64,000 nucleotides of DNA from Eubacterium sp. (GCA_016292095.1 JAEFAB010000040.1:54542-118541); one strand, 5' to 3'. Positions 36,829 to 45,872 are shown, counted from the stretch's first letter. Notes: generated by a model not told the origin, from the letters alone. Translations and numbers: made by a program.

Positions 36829-36843
36829 ATGAACCTCTATCCT

Positions 36844-37878
36844 TTACCACTTAATATCAATGTGCAGTCTCCGAATCATAAAGCGATACATTGCTAAAAA
36901 AAGCCGGAACAAATGGAGTTTGTCAAGGAGTCTTACCACAGCTATTTTCCTATTGAAACCATGTTTTAATGTATAGGATAACTTTAAATAGTTACTGTTT
37001 TTCCACAACGGAAAATTTTGTTCCAAAAATTCTCGATTCTTTTTCAGTGTTTCTTTAAAATCAGAATCCGTTGCCGAAACAAAATACATCAGGTTGATTC
37101 CTAGATGCAGAAAAGCCATTACATCCACTATTTCCATCCGGTCTTTTTTATCCTGTTCCTGATATAATTCCCGAATCCGAAGCATAGTTTCTTCCGCACT
37201 AGCTATTTTTTCCTTATCAATTGACATAATAATTCCACTTTGTCGGACAATATAAAAATACAAAATATCATCAACAAAGGAAATACTTTTTACGTTTCTG
37301 TACACTAACATTAACAGACTGAAATCGTCCATAATCTTCGGTTGAATATAATCAAATCCTTGAATCTCCTGTAATAATTCCGCTTTATATATTTTATTCC
37401 ACAACGCTGTATTTACAGATAATATTCCTTCCGGATTAGAGTCGAATTCGATTTCTTTTTTCCCATAATGATTCATTTCTCTGGAATATACTTTTCCTGT
37501 AATCTCGTCAATTCGTTCAAACCCACAGCAGACAATATCAGAATTACTTGTTTTGGCTTTTTGATACATTTTTTCAACAAAGTCTTCAGCCACATAATCA
37601 TCCGGGTCGACAAAACCAATATACTCTCCGGTGGCATGCTTGAGTCCATCTCCCCTTGCCCGATAAACTCCTTCATTTTCTTTATCAATCACTCGAATAC
37701 AATGATATGCTTCCTCGTACTTTCTTAACAGCGCAAGGCTTCCATCTTTGGAACCATCATTGACACATATAATTTCCACCTCTTGTAACGTCTGCCTTAC
37801 CAATGACTCCAAGCATCTGCCAAGATATTTTTCAACGTTATAGACCGGAAGAATCAAACTTACTTTTATTTTTTCCAT
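36844..37878 (-). CDS. Family 2 glycosyltransferase
   Basis: GT-A fold sugar transferase. Residues 1-110 hold KVSLILPVYNVEKYL, IICVNDGSKDGS and the DxD site FVDPDDY (about 90); the remaining 230 residues are helical with ALWNKIYKAELL and end in a basic, amphipathic stretch (RFMIRRLHIDIKW) that could bind the membrane. No transmembrane domain. Typical of enzymes adding sugars to a lipid-linked glycan. Its start lies 41 bases inside the preceding gene, so the two are translationally coupled. Confidence 0.92.
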   Translation of the reverse strand: MEKIKVSLILPVYNVEKYLGRCLESLVRQTLQEVEIICVNDGSKDGSLALLRKYEEAYHCIRVIDKENEGVYRARGDGLKHATGEYIGFVDPDDYVAEDFVEKMYQKAKTSNSDIVCCGFERIDEITGKVYSREMNHYGKKEIEFDSNPEGILSVNTALWNKIYKAELLQEIQGFDYIQPKIMDDFSLLMLVYRNVKSISFVDDILYFYIVRQSGIIMSIDKEKIASAEETMLRIRELYQEQDKKDRMEIVDVMAFLHLGINLMYFVSATDSDFKETLKKNREFLEQNFPLWKNSNYLKLSYTLKHGFNRKIAVVRLLDKLHLFRLFLAMYRFMIRRLHIDIKW

Positions 37879-38578
37879 CCCTCAGTTCACTTTCTATCTG
37901 CTTTCTTTTCGGCATTTTTAAAATTGTCACACAAATATCAATTACAAATCGAAATCCTTTGAATCCTTTTAAAAAGGACTCTCCGTACTTTCTTTTTTCA
38001 ACAATAATGGGAGTCTCATGAAATACATAGCCCTCCAACAACAATTTAGTCAGCATATCCGGTTCCGGTCTCTTGAATTCTCCCTGAAGATACCTGCGCA
38101 TAGCCTTCTCTCCAAAGATTCTCAATCCTGAAGTAGGATCCTTTAACTTCACCCCGGTCTTTAGGTATATACTGATTCGAATCAGTTTACTGCCTATTGC
38201 TCTTGGTGAAAATTTTTTTAATCCTTTTAAGTTTCTCACACCGATATAAACGTCTGGCTGCTCTTCCTCATAGAGTTTTGCCAATTTCAACAAATCCACA
38301 CACCGATGCTGTCCATCTGCATCGAACTGAGCAATTGCATGATACCCATGTTCCAAAGCATATAGAATCACTTCTCTGAAAACACATCCCAATCCTCTGT
38401 TTTCGTCAAAATGTATTGCCCGGTACTCGTTTTTTAAACATACCTGCCAGGTTTGATCAGTTGAGCCGTCATCAATAACCAGATAATCAAAATCCGTTTG
38501 TTCTTTTAGCCCTTCTACCGTTTCGGCAATTGATCTTTCCTCGTTGTATGCCGGTATTATTACTAATAAATCTCTCAT
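37838..38578 (-). CDS. Dpm1/AglJ-like family 2 glycosyltransferase
   Basis: 246 residues. LLVIIPAYNEERSIAETV, LVIDDGSTDQTW and QFDADGQH (DxD), then SGLRIFGEKAM are those of the polyprenyl-phosphate sugar synthase group (Dpm1, GtrB, archaeal AglJ). No membrane helices, so it is the soluble Dpm1 form. Likely reaction: sugar nucleotide plus undecaprenyl phosphate, giving a monophosphate-linked first sugar, as in archaeal N-glycosylation; this is inference. There is no WecA or WbaP-type starter enzyme in the cluster, which makes this gene the best candidate for the first step. Overlaps licD by 4 bases. Confidence 0.9.
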   Translation of the reverse strand: MRDLLVIIPAYNEERSIAETVEGLKEQTDFDYLVIDDGSTDQTWQVCLKNEYRAIHFDENRGLGCVFREVILYALEHGYHAIAQFDADGQHRCVDLLKLAKLYEEEQPDVYIGVRNLKGLKKFSPRAIGSKLIRISIYLKTGVKLKDPTSGLRIFGEKAMRRYLQGEFKRPEPDMLTKLLLEGYVFHETPIIVEKRKYGESFLKGFKGFRFVIDICVTILKMPKRKQIESELRDGKNKSKFDSSGL

Positions 38579-39417
38579 TTCTTTTCACCACAATTTCCAA
38601 AATCAATTTCATTGGTTCGATGATTATATCGTTCATTTTCCGGTGGCAGTTTCATATAATCCCCATAGAAATTTTTAAGCAATTGATCCGAATGATTCGG
38701 AATCTGCACCGTCATTCCTTCAAAAACGCCTTCCCTTCCCGGAATAAAATCTTCAATTTTCCAAACCGGTGGGGACGGCACTGTTGCCACGCAAAAACAT
38801 TCTCCGCTTTCCTTTGCATCATACTTTCCCAAAGCATTGATTGTTTTTCTTTTCAAAAACTCCTTTGAAAGATGCGTCCAACCAAACAGGGTGTGCAATA
38901 TATTCACCGGGATCTGTATTCTTTTGGGATATCCCTGAAACTTCAATGTTGCAATGGCAAGCATACGAGACAAAAATCTCGTTTTCAAAATATGCAGTTT
39001 TTGTCGAATACAATTCTCAGGCAAGCCATCTATAATAAAAATATCAATGAAGATTCCCGTTTCAAAGTGAACCTGTTCAGCCCACCATTCCTTAAACTTT
39101 GTGCCTCTCAGCATTAGCTTTGGAAAGTATAAAAAATAGTCTTTTTCATTTTGGGTAGAAACCAGATAGTACTGTTCTGATTTTTCCTCTTCCAATATTT
39201 TTTCAAGTCTCTCAAAATCTTTGCGAAACATTGCCACATCAATATCGTCGTCCCACGGAATAAATCCCTGATGACGGACAGTCCCAAGCAATGATCCACC
39301 AAACATATAATAAGTAATCTGATGTTTTTCACAAAGCTGAACAAAATAACGAAAAATTTCCCGTTCCGTTTTTTGTAATTTTTTCAACGTTTCCTTCTGA
39401 TAATCAGTATAATTCAT
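38575..39417 (-). CDS. LicD family phosphotransferase
   Basis: 280 residues. YYMFGGSLLGTVRHQGFIP, then WDDDIDVAMFRKDFERL is the LicD signature with its metal-binding DDDID. LicD proteins move phosphocholine or other phosphate-linked groups from a CDP carrier to glycans. No choline uptake or CTP:phosphocholine gene is next to it, so the group transferred is unknown (phosphoethanolamine or phospho-alditol also possible). Starts and ends with 4-base overlaps. Confidence 0.92.
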   Translation of the reverse strand: MNYTDYQKETLKKLQKTEREIFRYFVQLCEKHQITYYMFGGSLLGTVRHQGFIPWDDDIDVAMFRKDFERLEKILEEEKSEQYYLVSTQNEKDYFLYFPKLMLRGTKFKEWWAEQVHFETGIFIDIFIIDGLPENCIRQKLHILKTRFLSRMLAIATLKFQGYPKRIQIPVNILHTLFGWTHLSKEFLKRKTINALGKYDAKESGECFCVATVPSPPVWKIEDFIPGREGVFEGMTVQIPNHSDQLLKNFYGDYMKLPPENERYNHRTNEIDFGNCGEKK

Positions 39418-40856
39418 TGTTCCTCTTTTTCCTTATGTATCAAAAGTTTCAACAACGTACAATCCGTTTCGTCCACAAGTCGTAGTCCTATAAATAATGC
39501 TCCGTATACAAGTACTCCTACAAAGATGCCCACCCACAGCGATGTATGTAACACACATAGAACAAGAAACATTCCCATTGTTGCGATAGCAATTTTCACA
39601 ACATCCATCAACAAATGTATTCCCGGTTGGAACTCTGTTTTAGATATTTGCGTTAGTAAAATCAAAAAAATAAATGAACAGCTGGTCAAAGTCGCCACTG
39701 CCGATCCGTTATAGGAATAACCCGGAACCAATAATAGATTTATTAAAACATTTACTACCGCTCCAAGCAGGTAAATCATTGTCACCCGTCGTTCCATATT
39801 AATTGCGTTAAGTACAAGAATAGTTGCTCCATTGAGAAACAAAACTATAACCGTCCATATAGAAATCTTTAATGGCAAAATAGCTTCTCCATAAGATTGA
39901 TTATAAATCAACATAAGAATTTGTTTTGCATAAAAAAATATTCCCGCACAAATCGGTAAGATTACTGCCATTAAATACTTTACAGATTTCTCGTAGCTTT
40001 TCTGAATTAGTCCTTTTTGATTCACAAAAAAATTGCTTACTACAGGAAATAGCACAAGCTGATATACGGAAAATAATGTTGTAAATACCAGAAGAATATT
40101 AAAGACTGCTTTATAGATTCCTGCCTCGTAGTCTCCCTTCATTCCGGATAACATTACCGTATTAATTCCAAAATAAATTGTATTAAATAACGTAGTGATT
40201 CCAAAAGGCAACGATTTCTTGATAATTAAGAGGCTTTTCGAACAGTTTATTTTAGGGCTTGGCCACCCAAACTGTTTAACATACCTCCATGCCATAAATC
40301 CGAAAAATCCACTATACCCAACGACATAAGATAATGCGATTCCATAGATTCCCCAATCGCTAAGAATTGTAATCAGAATCCCACCAATGAGAAGTCCACA
40401 ATTAATCAACGCTCCGATTGACTGATATTTCAATTCCTCGTATGCTTGAAAAATTCCATTGATTAACTGCGTGAAAGTCATCAATATCATCTCGACCATA
40501 TAGATGAGTGTCACAACAATGGTCATTTTTCCACAGCCTGATACAATGAGAAAAAACAATCCGAGAAAAAAAACAGCAAACGATAAAATCAGCTTTAAGG
40601 GAAGTGTCAGATTAATATATTCATCCAAGCGCTTTCTGTTTCGCGCCACTTCTCTTGTTACATAAGTTGTAATTCCCAAATCAATCAATAGAATTGCAAT
40701 TCCAATGAATGAAGTGGAGAAAGAGATTATCCCATACTTTATCACTCCGAGATAATTAGCAATAACAATGGTCCAAAAAAACGCACAAATGCTGTTAATC
40801 ATCTGCGCAACTGCCAACCAACTTATGTTTTTAAAAACTACTCTGATTTTTGACAT
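39414..40856 (-). CDS. Wzx-type lipid-linked glycan flippase
   Basis: 480 residues, about 14 membrane segments, polysaccharide_synt/MVF family (ISWLAVAQMINSICAFFW, VIANYLGVIKYGIISFS, TYVTREVARNRKRLDEY). Would turn the finished glycan-lipid to the outer face, where the oligosaccharyltransferase works; AglR of Haloferax and PglK of Campylobacter fill that role. First of the five tightly packed glycan genes (4-base overlap with licD). Confidence 0.92.
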   Translation of the reverse strand: MSKIRVVFKNISWLAVAQMINSICAFFWTIVIANYLGVIKYGIISFSTSFIGIAILLIDLGITTYVTREVARNRKRLDEYINLTLPLKLILSFAVFFLGLFFLIVSGCGKMTIVVTLIYMVEMILMTFTQLINGIFQAYEELKYQSIGALINCGLLIGGILITILSDWGIYGIALSYVVGYSGFFGFMAWRYVKQFGWPSPKINCSKSLLIIKKSLPFGITTLFNTIYFGINTVMLSGMKGDYEAGIYKAVFNILLVFTTLFSVYQLVLFPVVSNFFVNQKGLIQKSYEKSVKYLMAVILPICAGIFFYAKQILMLIYNQSYGEAILPLKISIWTVIVLFLNGATILVLNAINMERRVTMIYLLGAVVNVLINLLLVPGYSYNGSAVATLTSCSFIFLILLTQISKTEFQPGIHLLMDVVKIAIATMGMFLVLCVLHTSLWVGIFVGVLVYGALFIGLRLVDETDCTLLKLLIHKEKEEQ

Positions 40857-40890
40857 TTTGCTGTTTCGTTCCTAACTCTCTCTATCAATA

Positions 40891-40924
40891 AGGGTTTTAC
40901 ATCACCTTTGAAATGTAAAACCCT
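40891..40924 (-). promoter_or_regulatory. 12-bp hairpin between the acceptor gene and the flippase gene
   Basis: AGGGTTTTACAT (40891-40902) and ATGTAAAACCCT (40913-40924), loop of ten, with no T run on either strand. It lies in the 82-base gap and could stop 3' decay or attenuate between the abundant acceptor mRNA and the glycan genes. Confidence 0.6.
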
Positions 40925-40938
40925 CATAAATCTTAAAC

Positions 40939-43827
40939 CTATTTTACAGTAACCTTAACTTTTTTGCTAAAGCCATTCTGTACGTAAACATAGATATGAC
41001 ATGTTCCCTTCGCTTTTCCTCGAATAACACCTTTCTTCGTTACAGTTGCAATCTTTTTATTATCGCTTTCGTATCGAACTGTCCTATGTTCTTTAATACG
41101 TATCTTTTTAGATGCAGATATTGCTTTGCCTTTCAATTTGATTTTTTTGCCTTTCGTCAGGGTTACTTTATTCTTGTTCACAGTAACCTTGTTAGCATTT
41201 CCATTCTTTCCGCCTAATGTAGCAATATGCGCCATCTTTGAAATGGAAAGAACCTTTCCTTTCTTGTTCAGTGCTATAACAACAAACTTATAATAAGTTC
41301 CCTTTTTCAGTTTTTTAAGTGTATACGCAGTCTTCTTCGTTTCTGCCAACTTCTTGCATTTTCTAGTACGTCCACACTTACTATAATAAACTACGTACTT
41401 CTTAGCACCTTTCAGCTTCTTCCATCGGATTTTAATGGATTTCTTCCCAACTTTTTTCTGTTTTAACTGAAGAACATGATATTTTGAACCCTTGACATCT
41501 TTCTCATTGTCAATCACTTGAGCCGTTGATGTTTCAACGTTCTTCTGTGTGGTAGGTTCTTCTGTAACAGGCGTTGTTGTATTTTCTTCCGTAGTTGGTT
41601 CAGTAGAAGATTCCTCTCCACCTGTAACTGTGAAATTGGCCTGAACCACATTACTTTTTGTATACCGAGCATCTTCAATAAACTGAGCCTGAACCGTATA
41701 ATTGTCTGCCGACAAATTCTCCAATGGAATCTGCGCTAATCCTTCGACAGCCTCCACCGTTCTATTTTCACTAAAACTACCATTGTAATTGAATACTTCA
41801 ATTGCAATATTACCATTGATTAATTTGCCTCTCTTATCAGCTGCATCAATATTAACCAAAACAACATCTTCTTCCGGAATGTTTTCTGCCGTAATATTCA
41901 GTTCCGGTTTTGCTTTAACAATTGTTAAAGCATTTGAAACACTTGCATTGTGATTATATTTATTTCCTGAATAATCAACATCTAAGAAATAATTACCCAC
42001 AGGTAACTCCGATATTTCAACATATGCCCTTCCATCAATTGGACGTACACTCTGCTGAAATACTGTATCATTTGTAGTCACGTTTTTAATGTTCACTGCA
42101 ACACTGGCATTCCCATCGACATCATACATATAACCACCATAACTAACGTTTAGATTCGTTAAGTTGATCCCTATTGTTTGATTTTCTCCATACTCCAGAC
42201 ATTCTTTTGCATCAACAGCTAACCCTTTAAATATTTTCCGAATAATCTGCACCGGAAATTCTATGCTTGCCGAATTATAATTGTCATCCCCATCATATAT
42301 AATTGATGCATTATAAATTCCCTCTGGGAAACCAATAGCAGAAATCTCAGCCTTTCCATCCTTAATTCCAGGAGTACATATAACATCGCCCCCCATTTTA
42401 AATGTGAAGTTTCCGGTAGCATTTTCAGCAGTGGTTGCTATTATATTGAAACCATCTTCTTCTGTACCCAAACATCCATCCGGCTGATCAATAATGATTG
42501 TAGTATTGCCTTTATTAACAGTAAGATTTGTTACAAAATCACTACCCCAATGTAAATCATCTCCGAGATAAACAGCACGAATAAAATGGTCTCCAATAGA
42601 AAGTCCTTCGATTTCAACATGACTAACTCCATCGACCAACTCTCCTTCATAGGATTCTTCCATAGTACCATTATAAACCTTATGCCGCTCTTCATCATAG
42701 TAAAAATTGTCATCGTTATAAACTTCTATAGTGACGTTCCCGGTCACATTTTCTGAGTTCACAGTAACATTAATCACTCCCGGCTCACCATAATAAAAAT
42801 CCTCCATCTCCAGTGCGATATTTGTTTGATATTTCTCAATTTCCAAAAATGAAAAACTCTGTGACGGAGCATGGCTCTCATCCCCTGCGTAAGTAGCTAT
42901 CGCACAATAGTTTCCTCCTGATACTCTCGGAACCGTGACATTTCCTTTTCCATCTGTCAGTGGCACATTGTACCGTTCTATCAAACTATCGATTCCCATC
43001 TCTTCATAACTGAGGTTCCCCTCATACAATGAAATTGTTGGTATTTCATTGTACATTACGTTTGCAAGTGCTTCTTCCGCTAACATTTCTATTGTTTCTT
43101 CAAATAATACACTATCTTTTATAGAATAGATTTCCATATCGACACTGCCGGTCATATTACGATCATCCATTGTAATATTCAACACAACATCATCACCGGA
43201 GAAAAAGCTAGAATCGTGTTCCACAGAAAGAAATGTTGGTATTCTATGGTCTGTTACATTGCAGTAAAGAAAATCATCAGGATAATGATATTCAGAAACA
43301 TTAGAAATTCCCATTGGGACGGGAGCTAAAACGCGATTCTTTGATACGCTTTGAATTTCTTTTTTAGGGAGTTCAACAGTTTGAACTGTGTAATTTCCTT
43401 TAACCTGTTCGCCGTCGCCATCAAAGAATACACAATTCTTTAAAAAGATATCCACGGATTCGCTTTCTTCATTTACAATACATGGATTCGCGTAATTTAC
43501 AAACGGAATGTTTTCAAATGTAATTTGACCTTCTCCATATACGTGAATTCCATAGTTGGTGTAATCCATACTAATGATATCTTTTCCATCTGCTGAATAC
43601 ACTCTTACATTCTGCCCTTTTTTCAACGTCACTTCGATATCCGACGTTGCCACAATCGGCTCATCTTCGTCAAGGTATATTTCCGTCTCTCCGCTTTCCA
43701 AAGCTTCCTTCAACTGTTCCCAGGTAGAAATCCCCTCTGTCGTGGCATAAGTATTTACCGGAAATATTGATAATACCAATGCGAAGGTTAATATGTAAGA
43801 CAGCATAACCGAAATCGTCTTTTTCAT
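40939..43827 (-). CDS. Secreted sequon-rich Ig-repeat protein, predicted N-glycosylation acceptor
   Basis: 962 residues from the ATG at 43827 (GGAGGTGAAAAA before it). Signal peptide 1-29 (MKKTISVMLSYILTFALVLS, then ...NTYA). Residues about 30-140: acidic beta-helix-like region. Residues about 190-735: roughly five Ig-like repeats of 100-130 residues sharing NVTGNVTIEV-like and YNASIIYDGDDNYNSAS-like strands. By hand I count about 30 N-X-S/T sequons (22 T, 8 S) between residues 142 and 751, out of about 55 Asn. A Thr/Glu linker (735-770) leads to a very lysine-rich fibronectin-III-like domain and a Big2-like domain (770-962) with no sequon. No LPxTG. The basic tail could bind the anionic wall. 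The Ig repeats look like those of methanogen adhesin-like proteins. Confidence 0.85.
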   Translation of the reverse strand: MKKTISVMLSYILTFALVLSIFPVNTYATTEGISTWEQLKEALESGETEIYLDEDEPIVATSDIEVTLKKGQNVRVYSADGKDIISMDYTNYGIHVYGEGQITFENIPFVNYANPCIVNEESESVDIFLKNCVFFDGDGEQVKGNYTVQTVELPKKEIQSVSKNRVLAPVPMGISNVSEYHYPDDFLYCNVTDHRIPTFLSVEHDSSFFSGDDVVLNITMDDRNMTGSVDMEIYSIKDSVLFEETIEMLAEEALANVMYNEIPTISLYEGNLSYEEMGIDSLIERYNVPLTDGKGNVTVPRVSGGNYCAIATYAGDESHAPSQSFSFLEIEKYQTNIALEMEDFYYGEPGVINVTVNSENVTGNVTIEVYNDDNFYYDEERHKVYNGTMEESYEGELVDGVSHVEIEGLSIGDHFIRAVYLGDDLHWGSDFVTNLTVNKGNTTIIIDQPDGCLGTEEDGFNIIATTAENATGNFTFKMGGDVICTPGIKDGKAEISAIGFPEGIYNASIIYDGDDNYNSASIEFPVQIIRKIFKGLAVDAKECLEYGENQTIGINLTNLNVSYGGYMYDVDGNASVAVNIKNVTTNDTVFQQSVRPIDGRAYVEISELPVGNYFLDVDYSGNKYNHNASVSNALTIVKAKPELNITAENIPEEDVVLVNIDAADKRGKLINGNIAIEVFNYNGSFSENRTVEAVEGLAQIPLENLSADNYTVQAQFIEDARYTKSNVVQANFTVTGGEESSTEPTTEENTTTPVTEEPTTQKNVETSTAQVIDNEKDVKGSKYHVLQLKQKKVGKKSIKIRWKKLKGAKKYVVYYSKCGRTRKCKKLAETKKTAYTLKKLKKGTYYKFVVIALNKKGKVLSISKMAHIATLGGKNGNANKVTVNKNKVTLTKGKKIKLKGKAISASKKIRIKEHRTVRYESDNKKIATVTKKGVIRGKAKGTCHIYVYVQNGFSKKVKVTVK

Positions 43828-43889
43828 TTTTTCACCTCCAAAAAATCTATAAATCACTTTGTTTTCTATTAAATCTCATACATACGTCT

Positions 43890-43919
43890 ATTGTAACGCG
43901 AAGGATAGCTAACCGTCAA
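43890..43919 (-). promoter_or_regulatory. Promoter of the acceptor gene and glycosylation cluster
   Basis: On the minus strand TTGACG, 18-base spacer, TACAAT; strong match. Leader of about 60 bases. Confidence 0.75.
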
Positions 43920-43922
43920 TAA

Positions 43923-43950
43923 AAAACACTTCCCTTTCGAGAAGTGTTTT
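43923..43950 (-). terminator. Terminator of the DUF3800 gene
   Basis: 10-bp stem AAAACACTTC (43923-43932) with GAAGTGTTTT (43941-43950), loop of eight, then TTTTTTATT on the minus strand. It insulates the next cluster. Confidence 0.85.
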
Positions 43951-43955
43951 CCTTT

Positions 43956-44687
43956 TTACAAGAATAATTTCGTATCATATGTATTTGGGAACAGAAAAAT
44001 ATTTCCTCCAATCAGTTTATCTTTTAGCATAGCCACTGTTTCCCTACTGATTTCATCATGTTTTTCCAAATTTCTGTAAAAGGTATTCGCAATAAAATCC
44101 ACCAATTGAATCATGGAATGTTGTTTGGAATCCACATATTCTACATTAAAATGGTCACATAACGGATGGTACACAGTAAATTGCTGTTCCAAATAATCAT
44201 CTAAGGTATACCGGGTATCTGTTGCAATATTTTGCTCATCAATCATCAAATTCATCGCATTAACATTCACTGCATAAGCACTTTTATTACGAAAATAATT
44301 GTCTAAAAATAACTGAAGAACATAGTTAAAGGTTCTGGCATGATTTCTAATAAATTCATCCGTAGTATGATCATTATTAATCACAATAATTCCCAGTTCA
44401 AAATCCTCACCACAATTTCTTAGTATCCTGTCATAAATCGGTTTTTTTCGATTTTCGGAGACTTCAGAACCTTTAATTTCATTACTTTTATCCATTAGAT
44501 GCTGAAATTTAGGCTTCTTTAACAAAGAGGCAATTCCTTTACGAAACTGTCTCTTTATTTTCGTAGAATCTTTGGTAAATAACATTGCCATTACAAAATA
44601 TTGATTTTGGGATACTTTTGTTTTGGTAATGCTTCCCGATTCATCAATAAAAACATTCACATCTGTTTTATTCTGTGCTTCCTGCAT
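43956..44687 (-). CDS. DUF3800 domain protein
   Basis: 243 residues. Starts with NVFIDESGSITKTK, the DUF3800 signature (acidic DESG as in RNase H-like folds), then QYFVMAMLF and later NLMIDEQ and SKQHSMIQLVDFIAN. Function unproven; the fold and the FIDESG motif suggest a nuclease, and such genes are often found in defence islands and mobile regions. Here it stands alone between dnaJ and the glycosylation cluster. RBS AAGGGGGCAGA. Confidence 0.85.
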   Translation of the reverse strand: MQEAQNKTDVNVFIDESGSITKTKVSQNQYFVMAMLFTKDSTKIKRQFRKGIASLLKKPKFQHLMDKSNEIKGSEVSENRKKPIYDRILRNCGEDFELGIIVINNDHTTDEFIRNHARTFNYVLQLFLDNYFRNKSAYAVNVNAMNLMIDEQNIATDTRYTLDDYLEQQFTVYHPLCDHFNVEYVDSKQHSMIQLVDFIANTFYRNLEKHDEISRETVAMLKDKLIGGNIFLFPNTYDTKLFL

Positions 44688-44720
44688 TCTGCCCCCTTAA
44701 GTATGTCTCATCCGATTCGC

Positions 44721-45872
44721 TTATTTCTTGAAGAATTTTTTCTTTTGTTTTTCCTGTGGTTCATCAGAGAATTCCTTTAAAGTATTTCCTGAAATCTCAT
44801 CAAATTTTCTGAGCAATTCTTTTTGCTCGCTGTTTAGGTGCGTTGGCACCTGAACTACCAATGTGGTGTACTGATTTCCCAATGCCTGCATGTTATGCAC
44901 ATGTGGCATTCCCTTGCCTTTCAGTCTAACACGGGTTCCTGTTTGTGTTCCCGGCTTGATAGTCGTTTTCACATCACCATAAACAGTATTCACACGGACA
45001 TCTCCACCTAAAGCAGCCTGCGCGAAAGAAATGTATGTTGTATTGTAAATATCCATTCCTTCACGCTTGAATTCTCTGCTTGGAATAACACGGACATCCA
45101 CTAATAAATCTCCACGTGGTCCACCGTTCTTTCCCGGTTCCCCTTCTCCGTTCACACGAATTCTGTTCATATCATCAATTCCTGCAGGAATATCTACCGG
45201 AATAGTCTTTCGAATCTGCTTATATCCCGCACCGTAACAATCGGTACATTTCTCTTTGACAATCTTTCCTTCTCCGTGACAGTTTGGACAAGTATCTACA
45301 GACTGCATCATTCCAAATAAAGTCTGACGCTTTGTTACATACTGTCCGGTACCATTACACTGCGTACAGGTTTCCGGTGATGTTCCCGGTTTTGCTCCGG
45401 TACCGTTACAAGTCTTACAGGTATCCTTAAAGTTTATAGAGACATTTTTCTGACATCCTGTAACAGATTCTTCAAAAGTAATGGTAACACCCACACGAAC
45501 ATCAGAACCACGCATTGGTCCATTATTGTTTCGTCTGCTTCTTCCTCCACCGAAGATATCGCCGAAGATATCACCAAAACCACCACCGAAAATATCACCA
45601 AAGTCAAAGCTGCTGAAATCAAAGCCACCGGCACCGCCTGCACCGCCTTCAAAGGCAGCATGACCAAATTGATCGTACTGGCGTCTCTTTTCTGCGTCAC
45701 TTAACACAGCATACGCTTCGGATGCTTCTTTAAATTTTGCAGCGGCTTCTTCTCCCGGGTTTGCATCCGGGTGATACTTCTTCGCCAACTGTCTATATGC
45801 TTTTTTAATTGTAGCGTCATCTGCGTTTCGATCAACACCTAACACTTCATAATAATCTCTTTTATCTGCCAT
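44721..45872 (-). CDS. dnaJ: Chaperone DnaJ
   Basis: Co-chaperone of DnaK. J-domain at the start ([24 protein letters not shown] in [10 protein letters not shown]), a Gly/Phe-rich segment, four CxxCxGxG zinc repeats ([32 protein letters not shown]) and the C-terminal substrate domain. 383 residues from the ATG at 45872 (AAGGATAG before it); the frame is open to 45944, but that stretch is leader sequence. Confidence 0.97.
   Translation of the reverse strand: MADKRDYYEVLGVDRNADDATIKKAYRQLAKKYHPDANPGEEAAAKFKEASEAYAVLSDAEKRRQYDQFGHAAFEGGAGGAGGFDFSSFDFGDIFGGGFGDIFGDIFGGGRSRRNNNGPMRGSDVRVGVTITFEESVTGCQKNVSINFKDTCKTCNGTGAKPGTSPETCTQCNGTGQYVTKRQTLFGMMQSVDTCPNCHGEGKIVKEKCTDCYGAGYKQIRKTIPVDIPAGIDDMNRIRVNGEGEPGKNGGPRGDLLVDVRVIPSREFKREGMDIYNTTYISFAQAALGGDVRVNTVYGDVKTTIKPGTQTGTRVRLKGKGMPHVHNMQALGNQYTTLVVQVPTHLNSEQKELLRKFDEISGNTLKEFSDEPQEKQKKKFFKK

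Noticed and set aside
34342-40856. Capsule or teichoic acid polysaccharide locus
   Set aside because: No Wzy polymerase, chain-length regulator, LCP ligase or initiating phosphoglycosyltransferase; the presence of an STT3-type enzyme and an adjacent sequon-rich protein fits protein glycosylation better, though a shared use cannot be excluded.
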